This document shows positions 1 to 6,316 of a DNA stretch of 7,946 bases, piece by piece. This DNA is from Shimia_B sp039198835 (GTDB lineage Bacteria; Pseudomonadota; Alphaproteobacteria; Rhodobacterales; Rhodobacteraceae). The DNA lies in NCBI GenBank assembly GCA_039198835.1, contig JBCCTH010000130.1, positions 1 to 7,946 of the forward strand. Reading direction: 5' to 3'. Under the pieces are notes generated by a model. It had not been told where the DNA came from and searched no databases. It saw only the letters and a program-made list of their open reading frames with translations. Position 1 is the stretch's first letter. Each line of letters starts with the position of its first letter. The translations under genes were made by a program, and so were the position numbers.

Positions 1-98
1 CGGTCAGAGCCGCCGGAAAGATAGAGGGTCACACCCCCGGAAATCAAAGCGCCCGCAATCGCCCCGGCTGCGCCAATCCAAGCTGCTTGATTAGCCAT
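1..98 (-). CDS. Partial hypothetical protein, N-terminus with one membrane segment
   Basis: An open minus-strand frame starts at an ATG (complement of 96-98) and runs off the left edge, so only 32 residues are visible. They begin MANQAAWIGA and form a small-residue-rich hydrophobic stretch (about residues 5-28) that would suit a single transmembrane helix or signal anchor, followed by SGGSD. I do not recognise the family. There is no strong Shine-Dalgarno sequence; the nearest purine run is GGGAC about 10 bases upstream. The gene is divergent from pgsA across a 149-base gap. The frame is short enough to be chance, but the start, composition and divergent position make a real gene plausible. 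Confidence 0.45.
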   Translation of the reverse strand, partial: MANQAAWIGAAGAIAGALISGGVTLYLSGGSD

Positions 99-247
99 AA
101 TCCAAAGTCCCAAACAATCTCGCTGAATATGGTAGATTTCCCGCGTTTTTGCCCAGTGAAATCGGAGTGTCAGGCACAAATGCGTGCGCTGCCGGTCGTT
201 GATGATCGCTCCCCTTGCCCGCCGCCAACCGGATGATATGCAAAGCC
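99..247. other. Divergent intergenic region upstream of pgsA
   Basis: These 149 bases separate the left-edge minus-strand gene from pgsA and must hold both promoters if both genes are transcribed from here. The part from about 99 to 180 is visibly more AT-rich than the flanking coding DNA, as expected for a promoter region. I could not find a -35/-10 pair good enough to call on either strand, nor any RNA gene. Confidence 0.4.
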
Positions 248-913
248 ATGGCGCTCAACCTTCCCACCTTTCTCACGGTGCTTCGGCTGCTTTCGGCTCC
301 GGGGATCGCTGTCGCTTTTCTGGTCTTGCCGCATCCTTACGCCGATTGGACCGCGCTTTCGCTTTTCATCGCCGCCTCGGCAACCGATTGGTTCGACGGT
401 TTTCTCGCGCGCGCCTGGAAGCAGGAAACCAAGCTCGGCGCGATGCTCGATCCCATCGCCGATAAAGCGGTGGTGCTCTGCGCGCTCCTGACGCTCGCGG
501 CCTTTTGGCAACCGGCCTATCTCATCGTGCTTCCCGCAGCGCTCATCGTTTTTCGCGAGGTCTTTGTGAGCGGCCTGCGCGAGTTCCTCGGCGAGGCGGC
601 GGGCAGGCTTAAGGTGACGCGGCTGGGCAAATGGAAAACCACCGCTCAGATGGTCGCGATCTGCGTGCTTTTTGCCAAAGGCATTGTCGAGCAAAGTCTC
701 TTTGAACGCATCGTCGGGCTCGACACTGCGCTTTATGACGCGATCCTGAGCGGCGCGGAGGATGACCCGCTGGGCATCCGGCTCCGCACCACGCTCATTG
801 ACGGGCTGCGATTGGGAGGATTGGCGCTCCTGTGGATCGCGGCTATTCTGACAGTGCTGAGCGGGTGGGATTATTTCCGCAAGGCGCTCCCACTTTTGGC
901 AGGTCCGAAATGA
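248..913 (+). CDS. pgsA: CDP-diacylglycerol--glycerol-3-phosphate 3-phosphatidyltransferase (PgsA)
   Basis: This integral membrane enzyme makes phosphatidylglycerophosphate from CDP-diacylglycerol and glycerol-3-phosphate, the committed step to phosphatidylglycerol and cardiolipin. The 221-residue product carries the complete CDP-alcohol phosphatidyltransferase signature DG-x2-AR-x8-G-x3-D-x3-D with all metal and substrate residues: D47, D50, G51, A54, R55, G64, D68 and D72. Several hydrophobic helices follow (about 73-105, 132-146 and 186-206). The frame is open back to a TTG at 215 and has an ATG at 233. I chose the ATG at 248 because the protein then begins MALNLPTFLTVLR, matching the usual N(L/I)PN-LT-R start of PgsA proteins. 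The stop overlaps the moaD start as ATGA, so the two are translationally coupled. The length is normal to slightly long for the family. Confidence 0.93.
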   Translation: MALNLPTFLTVLRLLSAPGIAVAFLVLPHPYADWTALSLFIAASATDWFDGFLARAWKQETKLGAMLDPIADKAVVLCALLTLAAFWQPAYLIVLPAALIVFREVFVSGLREFLGEAAGRLKVTRLGKWKTTAQMVAICVLFAKGIVEQSLFERIVGLDTALYDAILSGAEDDPLGIRLRTTLIDGLRLGGLALLWIAAILTVLSGWDYFRKALPLLAGPK

Positions 914-1161
914 GAAGAGATGTCAGATATTTTGCCTGGGTCCGCGAGCGCATTGGCGAGAGCGGTGAAACCATAACCTCAGAGGCGCGCACGCCCGGCG
1001 AGCTCATCGCCGAGCTCCGCCGCCAGGGGCCGCGCCATGCCGCCGCGTTCAACGATCTGACCGCGCTTCGCGTCGCGGTCGATCAAGAGCTCGTTGATTT
1101 TGACACGCCGCTGGGCGATGCGCGCGAGATCGCGTTTTTCCCGCCCATGACGGGCGGCTGA
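910..1161 (+). CDS. moaD: Molybdopterin synthase sulfur carrier subunit MoaD
   Basis: MoaD is the ubiquitin-like small subunit of molybdopterin synthase. Its C-terminal glycine is adenylylated and converted to a thiocarboxylate, which donates sulfur to cyclic pyranopterin monophosphate in molybdenum cofactor synthesis. The 83-residue product is the usual size, begins MRRDVRYFAWVRE and ends in the diagnostic FFPPMTGG, with the reactive double glycine as the last two residues. The frame is open further upstream into pgsA. The ATG at 910 gives the family-typical N-terminus and an ATGA overlap with the pgsA stop. The gene encoding its partner, moaE, follows two bases after the stop. Confidence 0.95.
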   Translation: MRRDVRYFAWVRERIGESGETITSEARTPGELIAELRRQGPRHAAAFNDLTALRVAVDQELVDFDTPLGDAREIAFFPPMTGG

Positions 1162-1163
1162 GC

Positions 1164-1610
1164 TTGGATATCCGCCTTCAGACCGGGCCTTTTGATCCCG
1201 GTGCGCTTCTCAGCGAGTTCACGGCCCGCCAAAACGGCGCGGGCGCTGTCGTGAGTTTCACGGGCCTCGTGCGCGATCTCGGGGGGGCGCTCGATCACAT
1301 GCTGATAGAGCATTATCCGGGCATGACAGAGACCGCCCTGGCGCGCATCGCCGAAAAGGCCGCCGCGCGCTGGCCCCTCGCAGATGCCCTGATCCTCCAC
1401 CGCCATGGAAGCCTCGCGCCCGGTGAGCCGATCATGATGGTCGCCACAGCATCAGCCCATCGCAAGGCCGCCTTTGAAGCGGCCGATTTTCTGATGGATT
1501 ATCTGAAATCGCGCGCGCCCTTCTGGAAGAAGGAAGTCACTCAAAAAGGCGCGGCTTGGGTTTCAGCGAAAGCCGAAGATGAGGCGGCGCTCGAAAGCTG
1601 GTCTGACTAG
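1164..1610 (+). CDS. moaE: Molybdopterin synthase catalytic subunit MoaE
   Basis: MoaE is the large subunit of the MoaD2-MoaE2 heterotetramer that inserts two sulfurs into cyclic pyranopterin monophosphate to make molybdopterin. The 148-residue protein keeps the active-site residues: H99-R100 in SAHRKAAFEA, and K115 and K122 in LKSRAPFWKKE. The seven-residue spacing between these lysines is that of K119 and K126 in E. coli MoaE, and the HRHGSLAPGE loop is also present. No ATG or GTG lies in frame near the 5' end; TTG at 1164 gives MDIRLQTGPFDPGA, which aligns with family N-termini. It starts two bases after the moaD stop, so translation is probably by reinitiation or coupling, and the rare TTG start may help set subunit stoichiometry (inference). 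Confidence 0.94.
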   Translation: MDIRLQTGPFDPGALLSEFTARQNGAGAVVSFTGLVRDLGGALDHMLIEHYPGMTETALARIAEKAAARWPLADALILHRHGSLAPGEPIMMVATASAHRKAAFEAADFLMDYLKSRAPFWKKEVTQKGAAWVSAKAEDEAALESWSD

Positions 1611-1629
1611 CCCAGATCGCGCGGCGCCG

Positions 1630-1953
1630 TCAGGCGCTCTGCCGCTCGATGTATGATCTCAGCTCCTCCGCCTCCTGGCGGGCATCGCGAAGGCCGTCCA
1701 TGGCGGCGCGCAGCTCCGCCTCGGTCTGGGTGAGCTGGTTGGTGATTTCAGCTTCACGCTGCTGGAGGTAAGTGATCGCCTGATCGCGGGCTTCTTCGGC
1801 TTCATGGAGCTGTTGCGCCATCCTGTCGAGCTCGCCGACATCCGCCTTCGAAACCCGTGTAAAACGATTGACGAGCCAGCAGGCGAACCAGCCAAGGGCA
1901 AAGACGACGAACAGGATGATCGCCGTCGCCAGGATAAGCTCGCCCCTATTCAC
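1630..1953 (-). CDS. Small membrane-anchored coiled-coil protein, unknown function
   Basis: The 107-residue product has one N-terminal transmembrane helix (about residues 6-29, LILATAIILFVVFALGWF) followed by a positively charged NRFTR. From about residue 40 to the end it is an almost unbroken Glu/Gln/Ala/Leu-rich coiled coil. The positive-inside rule places the coiled coil in the cytoplasm (inference). A longer frame starts at GTG 1968, but I prefer GTG 1953: a GAGGAG Shine-Dalgarno sequence sits 7 bases before it, and the start then forms a GTGAATAG overlap with the stop of the OmpA-like gene. The two genes are therefore translationally coupled and probably act together at the envelope. I do not recognise a named family. 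It converges with moaE, leaving 19 bases between stops. Confidence 0.8.
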   Translation of the reverse strand: MNRGELILATAIILFVVFALGWFACWLVNRFTRVSKADVGELDRMAQQLHEAEEARDQAITYLQQREAEITNQLTQTEAELRAAMDGLRDARQEAEELRSYIERQSA

Positions 1954-3808
1954 TTTCGGTCTCCTCACCGGCCTGGCTCTGTGCGCCTGGCTCGGCTTCT
2001 ACGGGTTCAAGGAACTTGAAATCAATACGCCGGTTCGCTTCGCGCCCTTCCTCGGTATCATTGGACGAAATCGGATTGGTTTCGCCATAGCCGCGCGGCA
2101 CGAGGCCCGCCCAGGCGATCCGCTCGGCGCGCAAAGCGGTGACGACGGCTTCCGCCCTTTGCTGGCTGAGCGAAAGGTTCATCGCTTCGCCGCCCTGGCT
2201 GTCGGTATGCCCTTCGATGACGATGTCGAATTCCGGGCATTCGCGCATGACAGCGGCGATCCCGGTGATCGTATCCCGGCTATTTGCGTCGAGATCCGTT
2301 GAGCCGGGCTCGAAGGTGAGTTTGCGCGCATCGGTGAGCGCCTTGATATCGGCGAGACATTCATCGGGCGTGGGGATGTTCGCCGTCGGGTCGAGCCGCT
2401 CAAGATATGTCACGTTGATCGAAAAGGCTTGGCCCTCGCCCAATTCCTCCGAAAGGATTTGAGCGATCCTCGTGCGCGCCTCCTGATTTCCAGTATCGCC
2501 CCGCACGCTCAGCGTATCGGTGGCGACTTCAATCGTGCCGTGTTCGAGTGCCGCGAGTGCCGAGAGGCCAGCCAATGCCCTCAGCGACCAGCCCTGCGGG
2601 AGCGCTGAATGCGGCTCATGGCTCAGCGATGTGACGCCCGCGCCAAAGCGCGATTGCGCGTAAGTCTTCACAGCCGCGACGGCCAGATCATCGCCCAGAT
2701 GCCCGCGCATCTGGACCTGGCCTTCCGGGCTCAGTGTGGCCGTGAAAGCGGGCGGCCCCTCTTCGGTTTCGACCTCCGGCACCGGCAAGACAGCCGTCAG
2801 CGAAAAAGGAGCGGGAAGCGCTGTTTCGAGCCCTTCGGTGATGGTTTTGAAGGCCGCGGCGTCGGTTCCCATAGTGGCAACAAGCGAGATATCGAAATCA
2901 GAGAGCGTCACTGTCCCGCCACCGAGCACGCTGAGCGCTGAAATGCTCTTGCTCGCCGCTTCGCCCCAATCGCGCGAGGGCGCGCCGAGACCGAGCCTAC
3001 AGTCTGACTTGCCATCAAGGCCAGAGGCAACAGCCGCTCCAAGGATCGCGTCAAGCGCGGCTTCTGTATCAGCCGCGCAGCTATCGAAGCGCGCGCCATC
3101 GTCGTCGATGAGAAAGCGGAGCGTGAACGGCGTGATAACAGGGCGCGGCGCGCTGATGCGCACAGCCGCCACGACCCCCTCGGGCGCGCGGCGCGAAAGG
3201 TCGGCTTGCAGGCGCGATTGGGCTTGCGCTGTTTCAGCCGCCGCCGTGATCGCAACACGCCCCGCCGAAACCGATACCTTTGAGCGCGGGAGCTCGCTTA
3301 AAGCGCCCACCGCATAAAAGAGCCCGTCTTCCCAAGCTTCGGGCGCGTCATAGGCCGCGTCTTCCATCAGATCGGTGATCGGCAATCCGGGCGCGAGGCG
3401 CTCCAGACGGCGGACAATGGCTGACCTGTCGGTGGAGACGGGCACAAGCCCAATGAGCGAGATGCCCGCCTCATTGCGCAGCATCTCCACGGTAAAGTCC
3501 GGCGCGGCGAGGGTCTGTGCTTCGAAGACGCTCATATTGTCGATCACCCGCGCCGCATCAACGACCGTCGCCGCCACCGATTGCGCCTTGAAACGATCCG
3601 CCTCGCTGGGCGCTTCGCCGGAAATGATAACCTGAAGGCCATCCGCCTGGACCTCGGTCCAGTCATGGCCTGCGACGCGCAACTGAAAATCGACCTCGTC
3701 GCGGCTGTTTGTTTCAAGCGCACCAACGGCCGCGCTCGCCGCAAAATACGCACCGACCGCTGCCGTGGAGAACGCGATCAAAAGGGGGACAAAGCTCGAT
3801 AGGCGCAT
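1946..3808 (-). CDS. OmpA/MotB-domain envelope protein with tandem BON-like repeats
   Basis: The 620-residue protein starts with a hydrophobic signal or anchor (about 5-30). Next come several repeats that look BON-like, each with a strand, a Gly turn and a strand followed by an amphipathic helix: about 37-97, 104-140, 355-397 and 424-470. The C-terminus is an OmpA/MotB peptidoglycan-binding domain (about 484-600) with LTFEPGS, GHTDSQGG, NLSLSQQRA and NRRIDF. D536 and R551 have the 15-residue spacing of the diaminopimelate-binding Asp and Arg of OmpA-type domains. Two Cys pairs (C244/C270 and C484/C524) could form disulfides in the periplasm. There is no beta-barrel, so this is more likely a periplasmic or membrane-anchored protein than a porin. 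The BON plus OmpA layout recalls mycobacterial ArfA (OmpATb). The acidic 20-residue tail ends at the overlap with the coiled-coil gene. The role is presumably to link envelope to peptidoglycan; no specific function can be assigned. Confidence 0.88.
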   Translation of the reverse strand: MRLSSFVPLLIAFSTAAVGAYFAASAAVGALETNSRDEVDFQLRVAGHDWTEVQADGLQVIISGEAPSEADRFKAQSVAATVVDAARVIDNMSVFEAQTLAAPDFTVEMLRNEAGISLIGLVPVSTDRSAIVRRLERLAPGLPITDLMEDAAYDAPEAWEDGLFYAVGALSELPRSKVSVSAGRVAITAAAETAQAQSRLQADLSRRAPEGVVAAVRISAPRPVITPFTLRFLIDDDGARFDSCAADTEAALDAILGAAVASGLDGKSDCRLGLGAPSRDWGEAASKSISALSVLGGGTVTLSDFDISLVATMGTDAAAFKTITEGLETALPAPFSLTAVLPVPEVETEEGPPAFTATLSPEGQVQMRGHLGDDLAVAAVKTYAQSRFGAGVTSLSHEPHSALPQGWSLRALAGLSALAALEHGTIEVATDTLSVRGDTGNQEARTRIAQILSEELGEGQAFSINVTYLERLDPTANIPTPDECLADIKALTDARKLTFEPGSTDLDANSRDTITGIAAVMRECPEFDIVIEGHTDSQGGEAMNLSLSQQRAEAVVTALRAERIAWAGLVPRGYGETNPISSNDTEEGREANRRIDFKFLEPVEAEPGAQSQAGEETESE

Positions 3809-3820
3809 GAATGACTGGGC

Positions 3821-3857
3821 TCCTCGCGGACGGGTCTAAGTCGCCGTCCCGCGAGGA
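3821..3857 (-). promoter_or_regulatory. GC-rich hairpin between ubiA and the ompA-like gene, covering its ribosome-binding site
   Basis: TCCTCGCGGACGG (3821-3833) and CCGTCCCGCGAGGA (3844-3857) are complementary apart from one bulged base, giving a 13-pair stem with a 10-base loop. It begins 4 bases past the ubiA stop and ends 12 bases before the ompA-like ATG. There is no T-run after it in the minus direction, so it is not a canonical intrinsic terminator. Read as RNA, its 3' arm contains the GAGGA that, with the next G, is the only Shine-Dalgarno candidate for the ompA-like gene. It may partially terminate ubiA transcription, protect an mRNA end, or limit ompA-like translation. Confidence 0.6.
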
Positions 3858-3861
3858 TCAA

Positions 3862-4809
3862 TCAGACAAGGAGCGCGAGGGCGAAAAACAGCGCAGCCAG
3901 CAGCCCAGCATCGCGGTTTGACCGGAAGAGGATCATGCAGCGCGCGGGGTCTTCCATATCAAGCTGGCGCAATTGCCATGTCATGTGCCAGCCCATCGCC
4001 CAGGGCCCGCCCAGAGCTATCGCCAGGGCCAGGGGTGAGCCATCGATCAGAGCCGCGATGATCGCCCCCGCCATCATCGTGACGGTCGCCACCAGAAAGA
4101 TCCTGAGCCAGCGCGGCGTCTCTTCGCCAAAGAGCCGAGCGGTTGATTTCACCCCGATGAGCGCATCATCCTCGGTATCCTGATGGGCATAGATCGTATC
4201 GTAAAAGAGCGTCCAGGCGACGCCTGCAAGGTAAAGACCAAAAGCAGGCCAGCCGAGGCTGCCGGTATGGGCTGTCCAGGCGAGGAGCGCGCCCCAATTA
4301 TAGGCGATGCCCAGAAAAGCCTGGGGCCACCAGGTAAAGCGCTTCGCGAACGGGTAGATCGCGACCAGAACCAGCGAAGCGATGCCGACGAGAACCGTCG
4401 CGTCCGAATAGCTGAACAGAATGGCGCAGGCCAAAATCGCCTGGGCGATCATCCAAACCCCGGCTTGCCAAACGCTGACCTGGCCCGAGGGCAGGGGCCG
4501 CGAGCGGGTCCGCGCGACTTGAGCATCGATGTCGCGGTCCGTGATGTCGTTCCACGTGCAGCCGGCCCCGCGCATCAAGAACGCGCCCGCCGCGCAACCG
4601 GCGATGATCCAGAGATCCCAAAGCCGAAATCCCGTGGCGGCGGCAGCCAAAAGACACCCCCACAGGCAAGGGATGAAAAGGAGCCATGTGCCAATGGGCC
4701 TGTCGGCCCGCGACAGACGCAAATAGGGGCGCGACCAGGCAGGGGCCAGCGTATCAACCCAGTTGCCGCGCACAGCATCGGCCACTTGGCCATCGCTCTC
4801 AGCTTTCAT
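3862..4809 (-). CDS. ubiA: 4-hydroxybenzoate polyprenyltransferase UbiA
   Basis: UbiA attaches the polyprenyl tail to 4-hydroxybenzoate in the membrane, the first lipid-forming step of ubiquinone synthesis. The 315-residue product shows both Asp-rich Mg-prenyl-diphosphate motifs of the superfamily. The first is N87-D-x2-D-x3-D95 (WNDITDRDID), followed by RTRSRPLPSG. The second is YDTIYAHQDTEDD (D204, D211, D215), followed by GVKSTA. About eight hydrophobic helices are visible, and the N-terminal RPYLRLSRADRPIGTWLL is typical. The frame is open far upstream, antisense to rsmE. I chose the ATG at 4809 because GGAG lies 8 bases before it and the N-terminus fits the family. It is divergent from rsmE with 12 bases between starts and may be co-transcribed with the ompA-like gene. 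Confidence 0.93.
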   Translation of the reverse strand: MKAESDGQVADAVRGNWVDTLAPAWSRPYLRLSRADRPIGTWLLFIPCLWGCLLAAAATGFRLWDLWIIAGCAAGAFLMRGAGCTWNDITDRDIDAQVARTRSRPLPSGQVSVWQAGVWMIAQAILACAILFSYSDATVLVGIASLVLVAIYPFAKRFTWWPQAFLGIAYNWGALLAWTAHTGSLGWPAFGLYLAGVAWTLFYDTIYAHQDTEDDALIGVKSTARLFGEETPRWLRIFLVATVTMMAGAIIAALIDGSPLALAIALGGPWAMGWHMTWQLRQLDMEDPARCMILFRSNRDAGLLAALFFALALLV

Positions 4810-4814
4810 AGATT
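4786..4814 (+). promoter_or_regulatory. Candidate rsmE promoter inside the ubiA 5' end
   Basis: TTGGCC (4786-4791) and TAGATT (4809-4814) are separated by 17 bases, each matching the sigma-70 consensus at four of six positions. Initiation 7-8 bases past the -10 box would fall at about 4821-4822, exactly on the rsmE ATG. This predicts a leaderless or nearly leaderless mRNA, which fits the absence of any Shine-Dalgarno sequence before that ATG. It is a prediction from weak matches only. Confidence 0.3.
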
Positions 4815-4821
4815 GCGCTCC

Positions 4822-5529
4822 ATGGCCCATATCACACGGCTCTTTGTAGATCATCCACTCGGGGCCGGGCAATCGGTTCCCTTGGGGCGCGACGAGGCCA
4901 ATCGTCTCTTCAATGTGATGCGGCTCGCCGTGGGGGCAGAGCTCAGGCTCATCAACGGGCGAGACGGCGAATGGCGCGCGCGCATCGCCGAGGCGGGGAA
5001 GCGCGCGGGCCGCCTTTGGGTCGAGGAACAGACCGCGCCTTTGCGCCCGCCCGCTGATCTCTGGCTGCTCTTCGCCCCGATCAAGCGCGACCGCACGGAG
5101 TTTATCGTCGAAAAGGCCACCGAGCTCGGCGTTGCGCGGATCTTGCCGGTGCGCACCGATTACACGCAATCTGACCGCTTGCGGCACGATAAGCTCATGG
5201 CCCATGCCATCGCCGCTGTGGAGCAATGCGGCGCGACAAGTCTCCCCGAGATCGGGGAGCTCACAGCGCTTGGCGCCCTGCTCGAGACATGGCCAAGCGA
5301 ACGCCAGATCATGTTTTGTGACGAGACAGCTAAGGCCGGGTCCTTGCCCGATGCGCCCGGCCCCTGGGCGATCATCATCGGGCCGGAAGGGGGCTTTTCT
5401 CCGAAAGAGCGCGAAAGGCTCCGCGCCATGGGCCAAGTGATCAGTCTGGGGCCGCGCATCTTGCGCGCCGATACCGCAGCCATCGCCGCCATAACGCTCT
5501 GGCAGGCGCATTTGGGCGATTGGCGATGA
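4822..5529 (+). CDS. rsmE: 16S rRNA (uracil-1498-N3)-methyltransferase RsmE
   Basis: RsmE is a SPOUT-class enzyme that uses S-adenosylmethionine to methylate N3 of U1498 in helix 44 of 16S rRNA. The 235-residue product has an N-terminal PUA-like part (about 1-72, with LGRDEANRLFNVMRL and NGRDGEW) and a catalytic knot domain. The latter includes IKRDRTEFIVEKATELGV (87-104), EQCGATSLPE (135-144), the IIGPEGGFSPKE cofactor loop (185-196) and LGPRILRADTA (209-219). The ATG at 4822 gives the expected MAHITRLFV start; the frame is open upstream only because ubiA lies antisense there. No Shine-Dalgarno sequence precedes the ATG. The stop overlaps the next start as ATGA, so it heads a two-gene unit. 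Confidence 0.94.
   Translation: MAHITRLFVDHPLGAGQSVPLGRDEANRLFNVMRLAVGAELRLINGRDGEWRARIAEAGKRAGRLWVEEQTAPLRPPADLWLLFAPIKRDRTEFIVEKATELGVARILPVRTDYTQSDRLRHDKLMAHAIAAVEQCGATSLPEIGELTALGALLETWPSERQIMFCDETAKAGSLPDAPGPWAIIIGPEGGFSPKERERLRAMGQVISLGPRILRADTAAIAAITLWQAHLGDWR
4843..4872 (-). promoter_or_regulatory. Candidate ubiA promoter inside the rsmE 5' end
   Basis: On the minus strand TTGCCC (4872-4867) and TACAAA (4848-4843) are separated by 18 bases, each matching the sigma-70 consensus at four of six positions. A start about 7 bases downstream would give a leader of roughly 27 bases that includes the GGAG Shine-Dalgarno sequence of ubiA. Such partial matches are common by chance. Support comes mainly from position, since any dedicated ubiA promoter must lie in or near the rsmE coding region. 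Confidence 0.25.
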
Positions 5530-6047
5530 TCCGGCCCGAGGCAAAGGAGGCCATCCGCGAGTGGCAGGAAGTGATCGCCGGCGTCGCGATGACCCTACTG
5601 GGCAGCCATTTTCTGCTCAATGGCCGCGCGCTCTTGCCGGTTGTGGGGGCGCTCCTTGGGCTTTTGGGGATCGCGTTGATCGTTTTGGGGTTCCGCCGCG
5701 TGCGGTTTCCCACGGGTGCGGGCGGCACCGGGCTCGTGGAGGTGACCGAACGCCAGATCGCTTATCTGACGGGCGCGGGCGGCGGGGCGGTGGCCATTGA
5801 CGGCCTTGAGCGCGTCGAGGTGCGCGCCGACACGGCAGGCATCACCTGGCTCTTCACCGCGCGCAGCGGCGAGGTGCTGGCGATCCCCGGCAATGCGCGG
5901 GGGGCTGAGGCGCTCTTTGACGCGCTCGTCTCGCTCCCAGGCATCAATCACGAAGAAGCCGTGCGCGCGGCGCGCTCCCCGTCGCTCGCCAGGCATGGGG
6001 CAGAGACTTTCCTGATCTGGCAGCGGGATCGCAAAGCGCTCCACTGA
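5526..6047 (+). CDS. Two-helix membrane protein of unknown function, rsmE operon
   Basis: The 173-residue product has two hydrophobic helices near the N-terminus (about 16-32 and 36-56), ended by FRRVRF, then a soluble part of about 115 residues. That part (about 68-140) alternates short strands such as LVEVTERQIAYLTG, VAIDGLERVEVRAD and ITWLFTARSGEVLAIPG, and ends in a helix, AEALFDALVSL. This resembles the bacterial PH-like domains found on small membrane proteins, but that is a fold guess from pattern alone. Both ends of the helical hairpin should be on the same side, probably cytoplasmic. The start at 5526 overlaps the rsmE stop as ATGA, indicating translational coupling. I recall uncharacterised proteins at this place between rsmE and gshA in Rhodobacterales. 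No catalytic motif is evident. Confidence 0.82.
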   Translation: MIRPEAKEAIREWQEVIAGVAMTLLGSHFLLNGRALLPVVGALLGLLGIALIVLGFRRVRFPTGAGGTGLVEVTERQIAYLTGAGGGAVAIDGLERVEVRADTAGITWLFTARSGEVLAIPGNARGAEALFDALVSLPGINHEEAVRAARSPSLARHGAETFLIWQRDRKALH

Positions 6048-6155
6048 GTTCTGTTAACCTAACCTGGGCAAGGTAGCTCTGAACGCCGCCAACGTCTGGC
6101 CGCATGGCCCAACGCTTCACTGCGAGCACCGCGCTTTAAGCCAAGCCTGCGCTGC

Positions 6156-6186
6156 CTCCGGCGGGAGTTTTTATGGAAAAATGAAG
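6156..6186 (+). terminator. 3'-end element copy 1, terminator-like (plus orientation)
   Basis: CTCC-GGCG-GGAG (6156-6167) can form a 4-base-pair stem and is followed directly by TTTTT, then ATGG-AAAAA-TGAAG to 6186. The 23 bases from GGAG onward match the minus-strand copy at 6317-6339 with one mismatch. It sits about 110 bases after the stop of the gene ending at 6047, in the same direction, which suits a transcription terminator. The stem is short, so efficiency is uncertain. A second dyad, TTTTT-ATGG-AAAAA, lies inside it. Confidence 0.5.
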
Positions 6187-6316
6187 ACAGGGCTCTCTCC
6201 TCGCGGCGCCGGGCGTCAGCCGATCCAGCAAGGACGAAGCTTTATCTTACTCGGTCACCCACTCCTCCCCCTTCATCGCACGGCCTTGACGCTCAATAAG
6301 GGTCACATTCCAGCCC

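Noticed and set aside
170..694. Minus-strand 174-codon frame opposite pgsA and similar long antisense frames throughout
   Set aside because: All lie antisense to or out of frame with genes that have clear family motifs; long spurious frames are expected at this GC content.
1624..1637. GCGCC-GTCA-GGCGC hairpin at the convergent moaE/coiled-coil junction
   Set aside because: The stem is only 5 base pairs, contains the stop codon of the coiled-coil gene in its loop and has no T-run; too weak to call a terminator in GC-rich DNA.
4183..4821. A long plus-strand extension of the rsmE frame across ubiA
   Set aside because: It is the mirror of ubiA coding sequence in GC-rich DNA; RsmE homology begins at the ATG at 4822.
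3862..5544. A 560-codon minus-strand frame extending ubiA upstream through rsmE
   Set aside because: The upstream half is antisense to rsmE, which has all its family motifs; the real ubiA start is supported by GGAG and by family alignment at 4809.
6260..6285. CTCCTCCC run resembling the CCUCCUCCC-motif stress RNAs of Rhodobacterales
   Set aside because: Those RNAs carry the motif in two hairpin loops and sit downstream of a DUF1127 gene; here there is one run, no flanking stem I could pair and no such gene.
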